Shown here in pieces: positions 51,912-64,000 of a stretch of 64,000 nt of DNA (within the stretch, counting starts at the first letter, position 1; the number at the start of each line of letters is the position of its first letter). The notes under the pieces are model-generated. The model was not told the origin of the DNA and did no database searches. It was given only the letters and a program-made list of their open reading frames with translations. A program made the position numbers and the translations under genes. The stretch covers positions 932,442-996,441 of the forward strand of contig BFEA01000336.1 of assembly GCA_003427395.1 (NCBI GenBank), in the 5' to 3' direction. The stretch is from Chara braunii (lineage: Eukaryota > Streptophyta > Charophyceae > Charales > Characeae).

Positions 51912-53250
51912 ATAATCTGGAGCAGATCCAGCTCGCTGCCATCTCGGTGACCGACGAGTTTTGCACTCAGTACCGCCACTGCCCCGACTATCGCGACATT
52001 CATGCAACCCTTCGGAGTGGCAAGACCGTCTCGAACTACTCTCTTAGGGGCAACGGTCTTGTGTACTGGCACGGTTCACAGGGCACAAGAGAGCCCCACA
52101 TTTGTGTTCCCTCCACTGGACAGCTACGTGTTCGGGCAGTCGCAGAGTTCCATGATCAGGCAACCGTTGATCATATAGGTTTCCACAAGATGTTGGCTCA
52201 TGTGACCCGCCTGTACATCTGGCCAAAGTGCAATGACTTTGTGAAGGACTACGTCGCAAAGTGTCCCACCTGTCAGGAGGTGAACAGTGCGAATCATGTG
52301 CCTTATAATTTGTTTCAGCTTCTTCCTATTCCTGAGGGGCGTTGGCAGTCCATCTCGATGGACTTTATCGGTCCTCTTCGTCCTCCTATTCCCCGTGGTC
52401 ATGATGCTATCCTGGTCGTCACTGACCACTTCACGAAGTGCGCACGCTTTGTTCCGTGCCACTATGCCATCAGTGCACGTAAGGTCGCCGACATCGTGTT
52501 TGACCGAGTTGTGCGTGACCACAGCTTACCTCTGAGCATCATATCTGACTGTGACCCGTGCTTTACCAGCCGATTCTGGCGACGGCTCCACGAGGTGTAC
52601 GACACTCAACTCCGCTTCTCCTCGTCTTACCATCCCCAAACTGATGATCAGACCGAGGTCATGAATAGGACTCTCAGAGATATTCTCCGAAAAAAAAATT
52701 GTGACGACCAGCAGTGGGATCTCCATCTTGCCCACTCGAAGATAGTCAACAACCACGCCGTTTCGCCAACCACTGGGATGTCGTCTTACTATTGCGACCT
52801 CGGCAATCACCCTTGTGTTCCCGCGGACTTCCTTCGACCGTCATAGATGCGCCCCGACACAAGTTGTCCCGCGCTGGATGATTGGGTTGCACACATGATG
52901 TCACTCATGAAGACTGCACATGAGCACATATTCGCTTCTCAGACTCGCATGGCCGCACGTGCGAACCAATCGAGGATGGATCATCCATTCAAAGTTGGTG
53001 ATGATGTGCTTCTCGACGGCCGCCACTTACAACTCGAAGCGGACACGCTTCGCAAGTTCCGGTGTCGCTTCTTTGGTCCATGCCGCATTCTCCAGGTCGT
53101 CGGTTCTGATACGACATCTAGCCCGGTCAGCTTTTGTGTGAAGTTGTCCGACTACCTACGCCAGACTTGTGTGCACGATGTCTACCACGTCTCGTTACTG
53201 TGTCCCTACCGCAGACCGTTTGAGTATTTCGTTGGACGACCATACGAGTA
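51912..53250 (+). pseudogene. pol: Chromovirus integrase (one in-frame stop)
   Basis: His/Cys zinc region (H-I-G-F-H ... CPTCQEVN), core with Asp at 52361-52363 (SMDFIGPL), Asp at 52547-52549 (ISDCDPCF; usually SDRDPRF) and Glu at 52655-52657 (TEVMNRT), giving DD35E spacing. A TAG at 52844-52846 interrupts a frame that continues to 53734. The C-terminal GPY-type region is KFRCRFFGPCRILQVVG. Confidence 0.85.
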
Positions 53251-53734
53251 CCCTCCACCCATCATGGTGGATGGCCACGAGGAGTTCCTCATTTCAGACA
53301 TCATTGGTCGCCGAGTCACCGACGACAACCCTCCTCACGTCGAGTATCTCGTACATTGGAAGGGTTACCCTGATGAGGAGGCTACTTGGGAGTCCCTCGA
53401 GCACTTGCAGGACGCTCGCATGTTGGTGCGTGTCTATGACCGTGCTCGTCGTATTAGGTTGACTGCTCCTCCTCAGCCCACCCTCCTCCTTCTCCCTCGG
53501 CTGAGGAGACCGCTGAAGTTGAGCCTGCTCCATCTAAGGTGGACCTTCGGCAGCAGTCGGATGCTTCTGAGCGTCTACAACACACTCATCGTTGTTCTGC
53601 TCGATACGATGATTGACTCTGACTTATCTTCCCACGTCTTTCACTGCTTAGTATTTCATCCACTCCAGTTTTGCTACTTTAGCTCGTCGACGTTCTGGCT
53701 CTTCCTCGACGGCATTCCAGCCTTCTCTTCATGA
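53251..53734 (+). CDS. pol: Integrase C-terminal chromodomain
   Basis: Chromodomain at about 53277-53450: EEFLISDIIGRR, VEYLVHWKGYPDEEATWESL, EHLQDARMLVRVY. In chromoviruses this domain reads histone methyl marks and directs insertion to heterochromatin. The aromatic residues and W.GY...TWE pattern are kept. The following 90 residues to 53734 are not conserved. Confidence 0.85.
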
Positions 53735-54546
53735 ACGTCATTGGTAGCTCCACGGACTTCGTCATGATCAACTCTGCCTACTTCAGATGTTGTCACTCTC
53801 TTACCACTTTACCCTATACAGTACCCTGGTTGTGTCGCCTAATGGTCTCCCTTAGTCGGGTTCCTCTGAGTTGAGCTCTCCCTTGGTATACGCATAGGCA
53901 TCGGGACTGTAGCATTGCCCTGGCTTCCCACCTTACGGATCTAGCTCTGACTTCCCCCACTTAGGAGTCATTTGCATGATTTCATTACCCATTACATTTC
54001 TACCACCAACCGGTCCCCATGCCCTAGTTAGGCAACCTTACATACTTTATTTAGGTGCGCCCAATATACAAGGCTCCCTTATCCCCTTGCGTGGTCGACC
54101 CTACATAGTGGTCACCCCTTCAGTCGAGCATTACCCGCCCTGATGGTCTATCTACTAGGGTCATTGGTTTTGTTCGCTTCCAGTTCCCTACCCTCATTGA
54201 GTCTGATGACATGTGTCTCCCTGTCTTTATGTGTGGATGCCCTTAGGAGTTATCGCCCCCTAGGCTGCATTTGCCACCCTTAGAGACCATCTCACCCTGT
54301 GGTTTGCGACACACCCATCCTGTGCCACATGATTATCTTGTTATTGTTTTGTTGCTCCGAGTCTCGGACTGAGACGACTGCCTCTGACATTTCTAGGATT
54401 TAGTTGTCTTTGCTTTGACTGTTCTTAGGACTAGTACACTAGTCACCTGTTTCCAGACTGAGGCTACCGTCTCCAACATTCTAGGATTTAATTGTCATTA
54501 CTTTCTTCTTTCCTAAGACATGTATACTACAACACAAAAATTGTCG
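53735..54546 (+). other. Post-pol region of the chromovirus
   Basis: No gene. Contains a short internal duplication (ACTGAGACGACTGCCTCTGACATTTCTAGGATTTA-like phrases around 54370 and 54460, quoted only as location). May include the 3' LTR. Confidence 0.4.
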
Positions 54547-54563
54547 TTTTTTTTTTTTTTTTT
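54547..54563. repeat. T17 homopolymer
   Basis: Seventeen T bases directly followed by AATCGTGGGACC and a C7 run. Confidence 0.95.
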
Positions 54564-54589
54564 AATCGTGGGACCTCCCCCCCTTTAAA

Positions 54590-54850
54590 CTGTTTAAAAA
54601 TTGTTTATCAACTGTTTATCCTGACACATGCCCCATGCTCAACAGGAAGTGATGGAAACCAACGCTTGTGAGTTATAAAGTCCACATGAAGTGACATGTT
54701 AAACAGTTAAACTTTGTGTTGAACAACTGTTGACAATCTGTTTATAGTATATTGATCAACAGTTCAGTTCTGCATGTTTATGTTGGTAAACTGTTGATAA
54801 GATGTTGATACTGTGTTTATCAACAATTTATCATATGACTTCATGTTGGA
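54590..54850. repeat. Dense CTGTTTA / TAAACAG motif cluster
   Basis: At least ten copies of AACTGTTTA, AACTGTTGA or their complements occur in both directions in 260 bases. This could be part of a short DNA transposon, but no target duplication was found. Confidence 0.6.
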
Positions 54851-55372
54851 TGTTATGTTGGAGTCGTGATGAAAATGTGATGACATTATAATGAATTCGT
54901 GTTGAAAATATGATGGTATTAAAATGAAATTATGGTGGATGCCTGCTGTTGTGGTTCTCGATTGATATTAATGCATGCATGCGTCCATCGGAGCATAGGA
55001 GAGTATTCAGGTCTGGAACGCCGTATCTCACTTAGTTTTCAGACTACCTTGTGTTCGTTGCAATGTGTGTTGCATGTACATAGTACCATCATATTGTATT
55101 GCGTGTAAGAAGTGACACTTATGGAGTTAGAAAACAATACTTGAAAAAAACAAATGTAGAGTCGGGGTAGAGTATCCATCACTGTCTTCACAGACACTCT
55201 AGTACACATTGTTGAAGTGGATATCGTGTACACATGCTCGCTGTGATAATGATAATAAGTGAGGATAAAAGGTTATGGAACATACGGCGCTTATGCCATG
55301 TCAGGAACACGAACATATAATTACTTGTATGTCCACAAATACTGATTGATGTCAAAATGATCCATAAATAGA
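54851..55372. other. Unassigned AT-rich stretch
   Basis: No gene or repeat recognised. Confidence 0.4.
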
Positions 55373-55622
<250 letters not shown>

Positions 55623-55839
55623 NNNNNNNNNNNNNNNNNNNNNNNNNNNNNNNNNNNNNNNNNNNNNNNNNNNNNNNNNNNNNNNNNNNNNNNNNNNNNN
55701 NNNNNNNNNNNNNNNNNNNNNNNNNNNNNNNNNNNNNNNNNNNNNNNNNNNNNNNNNNNNNNNNNNNNNNNNNNNNNNNNNNNNNNNNNNNNNNNNNNNN
55801 NNNNNNNNNNCGGTTTGTTTATTGGGGGTTACGCTCGCT

Positions 55840-56520
<681 letters not shown>

Positions 56521-56539
56521 TTCGGATCGTTGTGATACC

Positions 56540-57024
56540 AGTTGCTAACACGTTGTCCCACCACATCTTGACTCATGTCGCCTCTGTTGAAATAACACAA
56601 CTATCACCGGCCTTCTTTCAAGGTCATGCGCATAAAAGTTGCAGTTGTGTCTGCGGGTCTAAGATTTCGAATTCAAAGTCATATCCTGTGTTGCTCTTCT
56701 CGTCGACTGCACTTCTCTCTCTCTTTGTTTTCCCTGCATTGTAGTATTGTGTTGCCACATTCGCCACACGTGTGTCGTGGTCGAGCTTGAAATGTAGAAA
56801 CTCATTACCATATCTCGGTTTCGTGCAGCATTTACTATGTCGTTATTTATATCGGCCATTTTCAGCAACTGGTGTGACGCCTTGCTTGACTTCTTTGTCT
56901 GTTCTATTTATGTGTGAATCACGAGTTTCGCAAACACTAATTGCTGCAAGGTTACACCAAGGTTTCCGCTGTCCTTTCTTATTTGGAACGCTTTTGTAAC
57001 TGCCGTCTTGAAATGAGGTGCTCC
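56540..57024. other. Unassigned stretch
   Basis: No supported gene. A minus-strand frame overlaps at 56843-57226 but is out of frame with the coding trace next to it. Confidence 0.3.
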
Positions 57025-57450
57025 TCATAGGTTGTCGTCCTTCCTTCTCCATGTTTTGTCTTTGTTCATTTGGGCGCGAAGTTCGTTTTGCACGATGATG
57101 TTGTGATCTGACTGTGTGCCACGTACGAGCAGGAGACCTTTCTCTGCCCAAAACCAGTGTCTCAACTTCCAAGTCAACTCGCCACGGACCGTTGTCATCA
57201 TTCGGTTGCACTCTACAAGCACACATCGCACACCATTCTCCTTTATATACTTCCCCAGTCCTTCCTTGACATCTCCTCCCAATAAGTTTGCAACCAACTG
57301 CAATGAATTGAAGAAGTCATCCTCTGAAGGGTAGAATGTTGCATCCCTCCCTCTCGAGTGCACAAAATCTTTTGCAACGGACCTCAACACTCTGTCTTTT
57401 ATCCTTTTTCCAAAAAAGTTGCATTCGTCTCACATGCCAGCCGTCCAACG
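57025..57450 (-). pseudogene. Decayed protein-coding trace, unknown family
   Basis: A 121-codon frame looks coding: VLRSVAKDFVHSRGRDATFY, EDDFFNSLQLVANLLGGDVK, RGELTWKLRHWFWAEKG, then a charged end (MNKDKTWRRKDD). Upstream the frame shifts but continues as CNFFGKRIKDR. It resembles a helical, DNA-binding-type segment but I cannot name a family. It may belong with the acidic region at 57780-58440. Confidence 0.4.
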
Positions 57451-57779
57451 CCCTCGGTCTTTCGCCTCCCTTTGACAATGTGTCCCTTCTTTTACAGTTT
57501 CGCGGTCTGCAACAACGTGTATAACAACAACAAGTTAGAAGTTCGTATCCCCCACTCATATACATTTGTTTGACCGTGACAAACAACCACAACCCCACAT
57601 ACAGATTCAAATCCATACACACTTCGTTCATTGTTATCCTTATCGAAAAAAAACGTTTTTTGTTCACAACCTTTTTACACTAACAGCAGGTGATGAGAAC
57701 AGTTCATGCAAAACAAAACGCCAACCGAGCATTCGCATAATGTCTTAATTATTCTCATACACTGTTTACTCACGTCCTT

Positions 57780-58440
57780 CAGTTGCCCTCTCCTTCGGAA
57801 CTAATTGTTTGTCTGCAATGCTTTCCTCCCTGCCTTCACCACTTGCTCCTCCTTACGTTTTTCTCAACGTCTTCTTTCTCTGGTCCTCGCGATGCCTTTC
57901 TTCTCTGCTACTGCTTTGGGATGGTTCTTCGTTATCTACATCCTCGTCATCCTCATCCTATGCGTTGCTATACCTATTGTCACTATCCTCGTTTTTGTCG
58001 CTGGCATCTTCATTATTTAATTATCCTTCCTCGAATGTGTTTGTATTGCCTCCTTCACCGTCCTCTGTGTCATCATATTCTTTTGTTTCGCTGCCGTGCT
58101 CCTTACCTACTGCGTCTCGTGACATATCTCGTTCTAGCTCTTCAACTGCCCCGACACCTTCTGATCCCCGAGATCTATTGTCTCCTTCTTCTCTCATTCT
58201 TTCTGAATGGTTCTCCTCCTCTTCACATGGGTGATGTTCTTGCGAGGTTGTCCTTCACTCCCTTCTCCGGATGACCTTTTCTTTAGCGCCTGTGGCGGAG
58301 ATTGCTCGCGTCGCATGCGATCCTTTGTGAGTGCGGGAGAGGTGGGGGCTGACTCTCGGGGTCGTTTTTTAGCATCAAACTTATTGGACTCCGTTGGCAC
58401 TCGAACCACTGCACGGTCCCCACGTGACTTCATCAACGAT
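57780..58440 (-). pseudogene. Acidic and basic low-complexity coding trace
   Basis: Minus-strand reading gives a basic segment (58194-58436, KKRPRESAPTSPALTKDRMR) followed by acidic, Ser-rich sequence (EDGEGGNTNTFEEG, DEDDEDVDNEEPSQSSS) with two TAA/TAG-type stops. This looks like a nuclear-protein linker next to the trace at 57025-57450. The Ser/Leu-rich plus-strand frames here are its shadows. Confidence 0.35.
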
Positions 58441-58699
58441 GACGTCTTGTTTTTTTCAGTTACCCTTTACTGGTTCATCCCCTTGTCTTTCTTGACCATA
58501 GTGCTTTGGCTCATCCGTGTTGATGGGTGTATTTCCTCTCGGTACTTCAGGGACGATTGGAGATCTTCGTACCTGCGGTGGGGTGCCATTGCAAAGCTAC
58601 ATGACATAACAACGTTTCAATTACAAGTGAATTACTAAAAAAAAATCTATAATGTATACAAAACGGTTAAATGTGAATCATGTCGAACATTAGGGGGGG

Positions 58700-58713
58700 G
58701 GGGAGGAGGGAGG

Positions 58714-58784
<71 letters not shown>

Positions 58785-58900
58785 CTCTCTCTCTCTCTCT
58801 CTCTCCATACGGTGTCTAGTAGATAGCACATTCGTGCACAGAAAAAGCGAGCTATATATCAGTCATCGGAAACGTCTCTCTCTCTCTCTCTCTCTCTCCA
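58700..58900. repeat. GA then CT microsatellites forming a palindrome
   Basis: A G9 run and GGGA repeats lead into GA units that switch at GAGAGCTCTC into CT units near 58782, so the tract can fold back on itself. A second CT run lies at 58875-58898. Confidence 0.95.
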
Positions 58901-59774
58901 AACATGGCCAACATAATCGGGTGTCGCCCCACTACCCAGATCACCCACGACACACGATGGACAGTGAATATGATTGAAAATAGTGCAGAAACGCTAACAT
59001 GTGCATTCAAAGTGTGTTGTCAGAACTTCCATTGCAGTAAGGACTTAAAATAGAAATTTTACCACCTGTGCAGGCTCACCGCCTGCCCCCCCTCCTCCAA
59101 CCCCCCACTTCCTGTCTTCCTTGTCTAAGGTAGTTGGCCGCTGTTTTTGGTTATGTGATCTCTCATGACACGTGCTATCCCCCAAGGTGCTGCAACTGTT
59201 GTGTACCCTTTTGCCGTTGTCCTACCAAACACCCTTACAAGGGTATTTGGCGTGTTGTGTGCAAGTCACGCCAGAGCAGCCTCGCCCGTTCGACGGCGCG
59301 CACAAGAGGAAGCTTAGGTTTTGCTTGGGTGAGCGGTGCGCGCTGGGTTATTAACGGCGAGGTGCGACCAAATGCAGCCTGGGGGTGCACGACGTCGCGG
59401 GCCAGCAGGATGCACGACATTCATTTTTTGTTTTATTAGTTGATTCATGGTTATCTTTTGCATCTTGTATAAGCACGAGGTCCTTTCCTTGAACTTCTGA
59501 GTCTTCTCTGGCTTAAGAGTTTGAATACCCTAAGGCTAAGGATGCAGGTTCCTTGTGAACCAGGTCGCTTGTCGGCCACCAAATAAATTTAAGAAGGATT
59601 ATATTCCACTTTCTGATTTGCTGCAGGCTTTGACCTCTTGTCGTTCTTGAATTTGTTCCCTGTCTGAATTTTTACAGCACAAGAGTTACCTCACCCTTCA
59701 CCTTGATAGCAAAGTCGAGGATATTGTCAATCTGGTCTCAGTGCTCGTGAAACTCATTTTGTCCGCCATGCTAG
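58901..59774. other. Unassigned stretch
   Basis: Nothing recognised apart from a C-rich patch at 59088-59110. The 101-codon frame at 59134 has no supporting feature. Confidence 0.35.
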
Positions 59775-59784
59775 GGGTAGGGCA

Positions 59785-59945
59785 TACCAAACCCTTTTTC
59801 CTGTTCCCTGGTCTGAGTGAAAAGTCTTCTCAGTTTCTTAAACAGCTTAGGGGATACCAAACCCTGTTCTTTTTCTTTCATCTGAGTGAGGCGTCCCCTC
59901 AACTTCTCAGATGAAAAAGAAGGGGATACCAAACCCCTTTTCTTT
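59785..59945 (-). repeat. Three units of the GGGATACCAAACCC repeat
   Basis: Units near 59785, 59850 and 59924; the extra unit compared with 6612-6715 shows that copy number varies between insertions. Confidence 0.75.
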
Positions 59946-61605
59946 TCTTTGGTCTGGGAACTTCAAGTAAATTTTTATGTACCTGCAAAACAAACGAGTC
60001 ACACAGACAACAGACTGTGTCCCAGAAACCAGGCTCCCGAACGATTGACAGCCAAACAACAAGCAAACAAAATAAAACCCAAAATAGAATAATAAAATAA
60101 TAAAATAATAAAATAATAAATCAATTGACACAACAAGACAACTTCTTCACACCCAAGAGTTATTGATTGCCTTGGTTTCGGCCCACCACTGGCTAGGAAT
60201 AACAGACCTCCCGTCAGTCTGACGTACCCTATTCGGTCCGCCTTAGGCCAAGACCAGTCAAACCATTTGTTTTGACCGCCCCTTTGACCTGCCTCCAGGT
60301 CAGGACAAGCATACCCACTACTCGAGTATGGTAGCTCTTTGGCACTCACGTCAAGACACCCAGACTATAGCGGGTCTGGTAACCCTATGACAGTAGACCT
60401 CCCGTCAGTCAGACCTTCCCATACCTGGATTTGAGCACTGCGGTCGGGGACCGGCTCACCCACCAGTTTTTGGCCTCGGGCGCTGGCTGCCTCGCCCAGA
60501 TTTTCGAACGTGGGACCCTGTCTAACCACCGTTCCAGGCTCTGGCAAACCTCACTGGATTGCATCCTCTGATTGTGGTAGGGTTCCAGCCGACCTCTTTT
60601 GACCTCACTGGCCAGACCCCTAGAGCCTTAGCCTCAGTCAACTATAGAATTCGACACTCGCGTCGGGGACCTGCTGACCCCACTAGATTGCAACCTACTG
60701 CGGTAAGACTCTGGCGAGCCTCGACAATCAATGCATCTTTAGGTTAGAGAAGAGAAACCCTAAGCACAGACAATCAGATAAGCATTTCAAATCCCACAAT
60801 CAGGCAATCCATGCCCCAAGCAACAGGACAAACATCTCTCATGAGATGTCCCTTCAGTCTCAAGAGGCACTGGACGGCAATAAGCAGCAGCCGACAATGT
60901 ATTCCCTTGAGACCTGCCTTTAGCCTTAGGGAATACAAGGTGCTGATCCTAGAGAGGTACCTTCCCTCATCTAAGAGTAATTCCAAGAGACCTCCCGTCA
61001 GCCTCAAGAAACCATAGAGATACTGGTTCCATAGAGGTCCCTTCCATCATCTGATATTGAAGGTAGGCAACTTAGCCAGAAGGCACTAAGTCCCCCAGAT
61101 GACAACTCTCTGGTCAAACCAGGCTGAACCTCTTTATGCCCACCTTCCTAATAATTTCCTCGGACAGGCAGCTTAGCCAGCAAGTAGTCCCTCTACTGAT
61201 AACTCTCTGATCAGATAGAGCTGAACTTTCTTGAGCCTCTCCGACGTTCTTAGTTATGAGGGATTAATACTGATTACTTTTTGATGTGCCACAACCATGA
61301 ATTCCCTGGACTGGATACTGCATTAATATTCTTAAGGATGATTTTTTATCACTCTTTTCACTGTAAAGTTGTTCTCCTGCTCAGAGGTAAGATACTCATG
61401 GATCAACTGTGGCTCTGCATCAAAAACTTTGATCTCACTGTCTCTGGAGGAAAATTAATTCAGATGCACAGACGAACGTAAATAATCTGGAATTTTTTTC
61501 TCAAGTCTCTTGTGTCAAAATTTGACATGCTGATCATGCAAGAATAATCAATGTCTGTCAAGCTATAACTCTTTTTAGTGTCTTGCTGTCTCACTGTGCT
61601 TACTC
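59946..61605 (-). other. Non-coding 3' region downstream of pol, second copy
   Basis: Matches 6716-8426 including the AATAAAAT run at 60070-60122. No gene. Confidence 0.65.
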
Positions 61606-62700
61606 TTAGTCTTCTGGAACTGTCTTTTTTCTGGATGACTGTCCTTTCTTTCCTTTCTTCCCGGTCATTGTGGGAACTAGGTCAGGGTCTCTGAAGATAA
61701 TCTTACAAAGTTTTGACCCTGATACCATGTCATGGACTCTTGAACCATTCATCTCAGATATCTCATAAACCTTGTCTTCTGCTTCACCTGTAATTCTGTA
61801 GGGACTAAGCCATCTGGGCTCTAACCGTTTATTTCGCTAAGTCTCAAGAGAACTGTCGAATAGAAGAACAATCTCACAAACTTTCAATTTCTCGTTTTTT
61901 ATGTATATTTTTTTATTCCATCTCTCTTGATCTGACAATCTGCTAGTTGTCATTCTCTCAGCAACATCTATTACTGCCTAATCAACTTTTGATATCTGTT
62001 TCATTCTGATCTGAAGAAGCTCAGCGAATGAGTATTCCCTGTCACTCTCTTGACTCGGCCATGTTCTGATTATACTTTCAATAGGCAGAGTAGCATATCG
62101 GCTACACCACAGAGTGAAAGGAGCATAACCTGTAGTTCTCTTGACATTAATATTCTCAGCATAAACTGCAGCTCTCAATACCTTTGGCCAGATACTGAGG
62201 TTTTCTTCACACCATTTAGCCAATGAATCTTTTAAAGTCATGTGACCTCTTTCAACCGGCGCATTCGCTTGAGGATGATATGTAGTTACGTATCGAATTC
62301 TGACACTCAGTCGGAGAGTGGTTTTTCTTACTATCTCATTTCTGAATTCATACCCCCTATCTGAGACAAACTCGTTGATGAAAGGATATCCGAGATAAAT
62401 TTCCTCTATCCAGTCAGCCACCTGCTCACCTGTCTTCCTCCTCAGAGCCTTTGCCGCTAGCCATAAAATTTATTTTTCATGTTCAATATGTACCTTATCC
62501 CTCCCTTGCCTAGTGGCATGGTGATGAGATCCAGATGAACTCTGCTGCTTGGTTCTACCAAGATTGTGCGAAATAAAAACTCAATCATCCTTGTAGTAGA
62601 CCTCTTCTGACATAACACACATGACTTATAAAATTTGTAGATCATGTCTCTCACGCCAGACCAAAAGTAAACTTTAACTGTCTTAGAGTAGGTTGATTCA
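61606..62700 (-). pseudogene. pol: Integrase, right-edge copy
   Basis: Zinc-region end YKSCVLCQKRS (62457-62654), first Asp in VHLDLITMPLG, second Asp in FVSDRGYEF, Glu in HPQANAPVERGH, giving DD35E spacing within the open frame 61978-62421. The tail reads SEMNGSRVHDMVSGSK, FRDPDLVPTM and a basic end, closing with TAA at 61606-61608. A frameshift near 62455 and a stop near 61980 break it. Confidence 0.75.
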
Positions 62701-63340
62701 ACAACTCTATGGCCACGAGCAACCCCCTCATGTAGAGCAGCAATTATCTCCAGTTGTCTTTTTTTCCCACAACCGCTCTTAGTGGGGGTTGTCCTCCCTT
62801 GCCATTCACAAAGAGGTGACCTCGCTTTAGCCTGGACTTTTTCCTTAAATTCTTACAGTAGTATTCTGTTAACTTCTCTCTTTCCATTTCTTCCCAATCT
62901 CTTGGTAAATTTTATCGTATTCTTCAAAAATGAATGACATCTCTTCCTCTCTCATCTCGCCTTCTTCTTCATTCTTTGAGCCTGAACTTTCGCTCGTCTT
63001 ATGGGCTACTAGAGCTATTGCATTGATCTTTGCATACCAGTCATTCTTCTCTTCCTCCTCTTCTTTTTCGAGAATTGATTCATAGACATTGACATCAGGG
63101 ATTTCTTCCCAGTTGTCTCATTTTCAGGTCATAAAATCCACTTATAGGAGTTTGGTACTTCATAATCTTCATCATCTTTCTCATCCAGAAAATTATCAAC
63201 ATAAGAAGATTCTTCAATAATTCCTTCAATATCTTCTTCTTCTTCATGTTTCATCCATTCGATTCGACGTAGGCCATCTGCCCTGTTCTTCTCAGTTGGA
63301 ATCTTTTTCAAAACAAAACCAAAAGTCCAAATTAAGGCTA
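62701..63340 (-). pseudogene. pol: Tether between RNase H and integrase, right-edge copy
   Basis: An open piece at 63129-63311 reads KKIPTEKNRADGLRRIEW and an acidic run (EEEEDIEGIIEES, DEKDDEDYE). The rest is Glu/Lys-rich and broken. Confidence 0.55.
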
Positions 63341-63690
63341 TCCATGTGTTTACTGTTGGATCTACTTATTAATGCTTCTTAATTGCACCAATCACAGCAG
63401 ATGCATCAGTTCTCAGAATGAATCTCCATACAGTGTCTGAAGCACATGAAACAGTGGATAATGACCAGCAAGCTCTTTTTTGAACTGGGTGTAGCCTCTT
63501 TCTTTGGAGTGAAAGTCCTAGTCTCTAACCTTAGTGGTCTTTCTCTACGATTCTTATCCTTGTGTATCAGTACACCAACAAGAGCAACTGACCCTCCATC
63601 TGCCTCAATGATGAAGGGTCTACCCTCTTCATCATCATAGTAGGGCACTCCCAACACTACACCACCATCTTTTTGTTTTTCGTGTAGAGT
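63341..63690 (-). pseudogene. pol: RNase H, right-edge copy
   Basis: RPFIIEADGGSVALVG and RERPLRLETRTF are in frame, then a shift changes the KELLAI region (KKSLLVIIHCF). The last part FILRTDASAV lies in another frame near 63405 and keeps the Asp lost in the inverted block. Confidence 0.65.
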
Positions 63691-64000
63691 TTCTGCAGCA
63701 GTCTGTCTTTTCTCAGTCCAAGATAAGTTAGCCCCTTGTCTCACCATTTTCCTCAGAGGTTCAGCAAAAGTAGCAAAATGAGGTATGAAAATCCTCCAGA
63801 ACCCACAGACACCCAAAAAGCTCCTTACACCTGTCACCCGCTTGAGAGGCAAAGGCCAGTTCCACTGTTGTCTATCTTTTTGGAGTCAGGGCTCCTACCC
63901 TTGGAGAAACATTTGAAGCCCAAAATGGTGACCTCTTCTTGGAAGAGAAGTGACTTTGGTTTACTTACAGTCAGATTATACTTCTGAAGTCTCTCCAGGA
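63691..64000 (-). pseudogene. pol: Reverse transcriptase C-terminal part, right-edge copy
   Basis: LERLQKYNLTVS.PKSLLFQ, VTILGFKCFSKGRSPD, then a frameshift near 63870 and PLKRVTGVRSFLGVCGFWRI. The active site would lie beyond the window edge. Confidence 0.7.

Larger units (their letters stand above)
48125..54520 (+). mobile_element. Ty3/Gypsy chromovirus, decayed
   Basis: Gag, protease, RT, RNase H, integrase and a C-terminal chromodomain occur in the standard Ty3/Gypsy order. Base composition (C-rich) and RT type are unlike elements 1 and 2. No 5' LTR precedes gag; the element abuts the end of the element-2 LTR, so its 5' end is lost. A 3' LTR could lie in 53740-54520 but has no partner to prove it. 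Confidence 0.8.
59775..64000 (-). mobile_element. Second minus-strand copy of element-1 pol and 3' region (cut by window edge)
   Basis: Order on the minus strand: RT end, RNase H, tether, integrase, 3' region with three GGGATACCAAACCC units. It aligns with 6608-10700 throughout, and the element continues past 64000. It provides the better-preserved version of several pieces, especially the integrase core and tail. Confidence 0.8.

Noticed and set aside
58647-58829. Minus-strand ORF with Ser-Leu runs
   Set aside because: Translation of the GA/CT microsatellite.

Overview
The window looks like an intergenic, transposon-packed stretch of a nuclear eukaryotic genome. No host gene could be recognised with confidence. 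The best lineage clue is the primer-binding site at 2695-2711, which matches the 3' end of plant-type tRNA-Asp(GUC). That points to the green lineage, land plant or streptophyte alga; a charophyte such as Chara is a guess. Three N-gaps (15005-15244, 44463-44527, 55623-55810) and many simple repeats suggest a scaffolded draft assembly.

Layout. (1) 402-12605: Ty3/Gypsy-type element 1 with a 2.3-kb LTR that carries its own ORFs, a tRNA-Asp primer site, a run of small paralogous ORFs (family A, about 120 residues; family B, about 80), gag with one zinc knuckle, then a pol region on the opposite strand. The gag and inverted pol ends fit together, so an internal inversion is likely. (2) 12606-15395: tandem repeats, possibly the 3' variable region of element 1. 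(3) 15396-27589: no recognisable gene; microsatellites, degenerate segmental duplications and a complete 620-bp hAT-type non-autonomous DNA transposon (20378-20997, 8-bp target duplication). (4) 27590-29505: a partial second copy of the element-1 LTR. (5) 29537-48124: element 2, about 18.6 kb, with two LTRs of a second type (also with ORFs), a decayed primer site, family A and B ORFs, frameshifted gag-protease-RT-RNase H-integrase, then a 6-kb downstream region with an antisense ORF behind a TATA box and four satellite-like arrays. (6) 48125-54520: a decayed chromovirus (gag, protease, RT, RNase H, integrase, chromodomain). (7) 55370-58900: simple repeats, a 3-copy tandem unit and a decayed minus-strand coding trace. 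(8) 59775-64000: another copy of the element-1 pol and 3' region, minus strand, running off the edge.

How it fits together. Elements 1, 2 and the right-edge copy belong to one lineage (shared gag, RT with a PYIDD-N-PVKGP-like active site, a GGTTTGGTATC motif downstream of pol). Their unusual property is cargo: an array of small paralogous proteins between primer site and gag, with further ORFs inside the LTRs, packed with ATGA overlaps or stop-codon-ATG spacings. I do not recognise these proteins in any family I know. All copies seen are damaged, many by stops consistent with C-to-T decay, so any function belongs to ancestral or intact relatives elsewhere in the genome.
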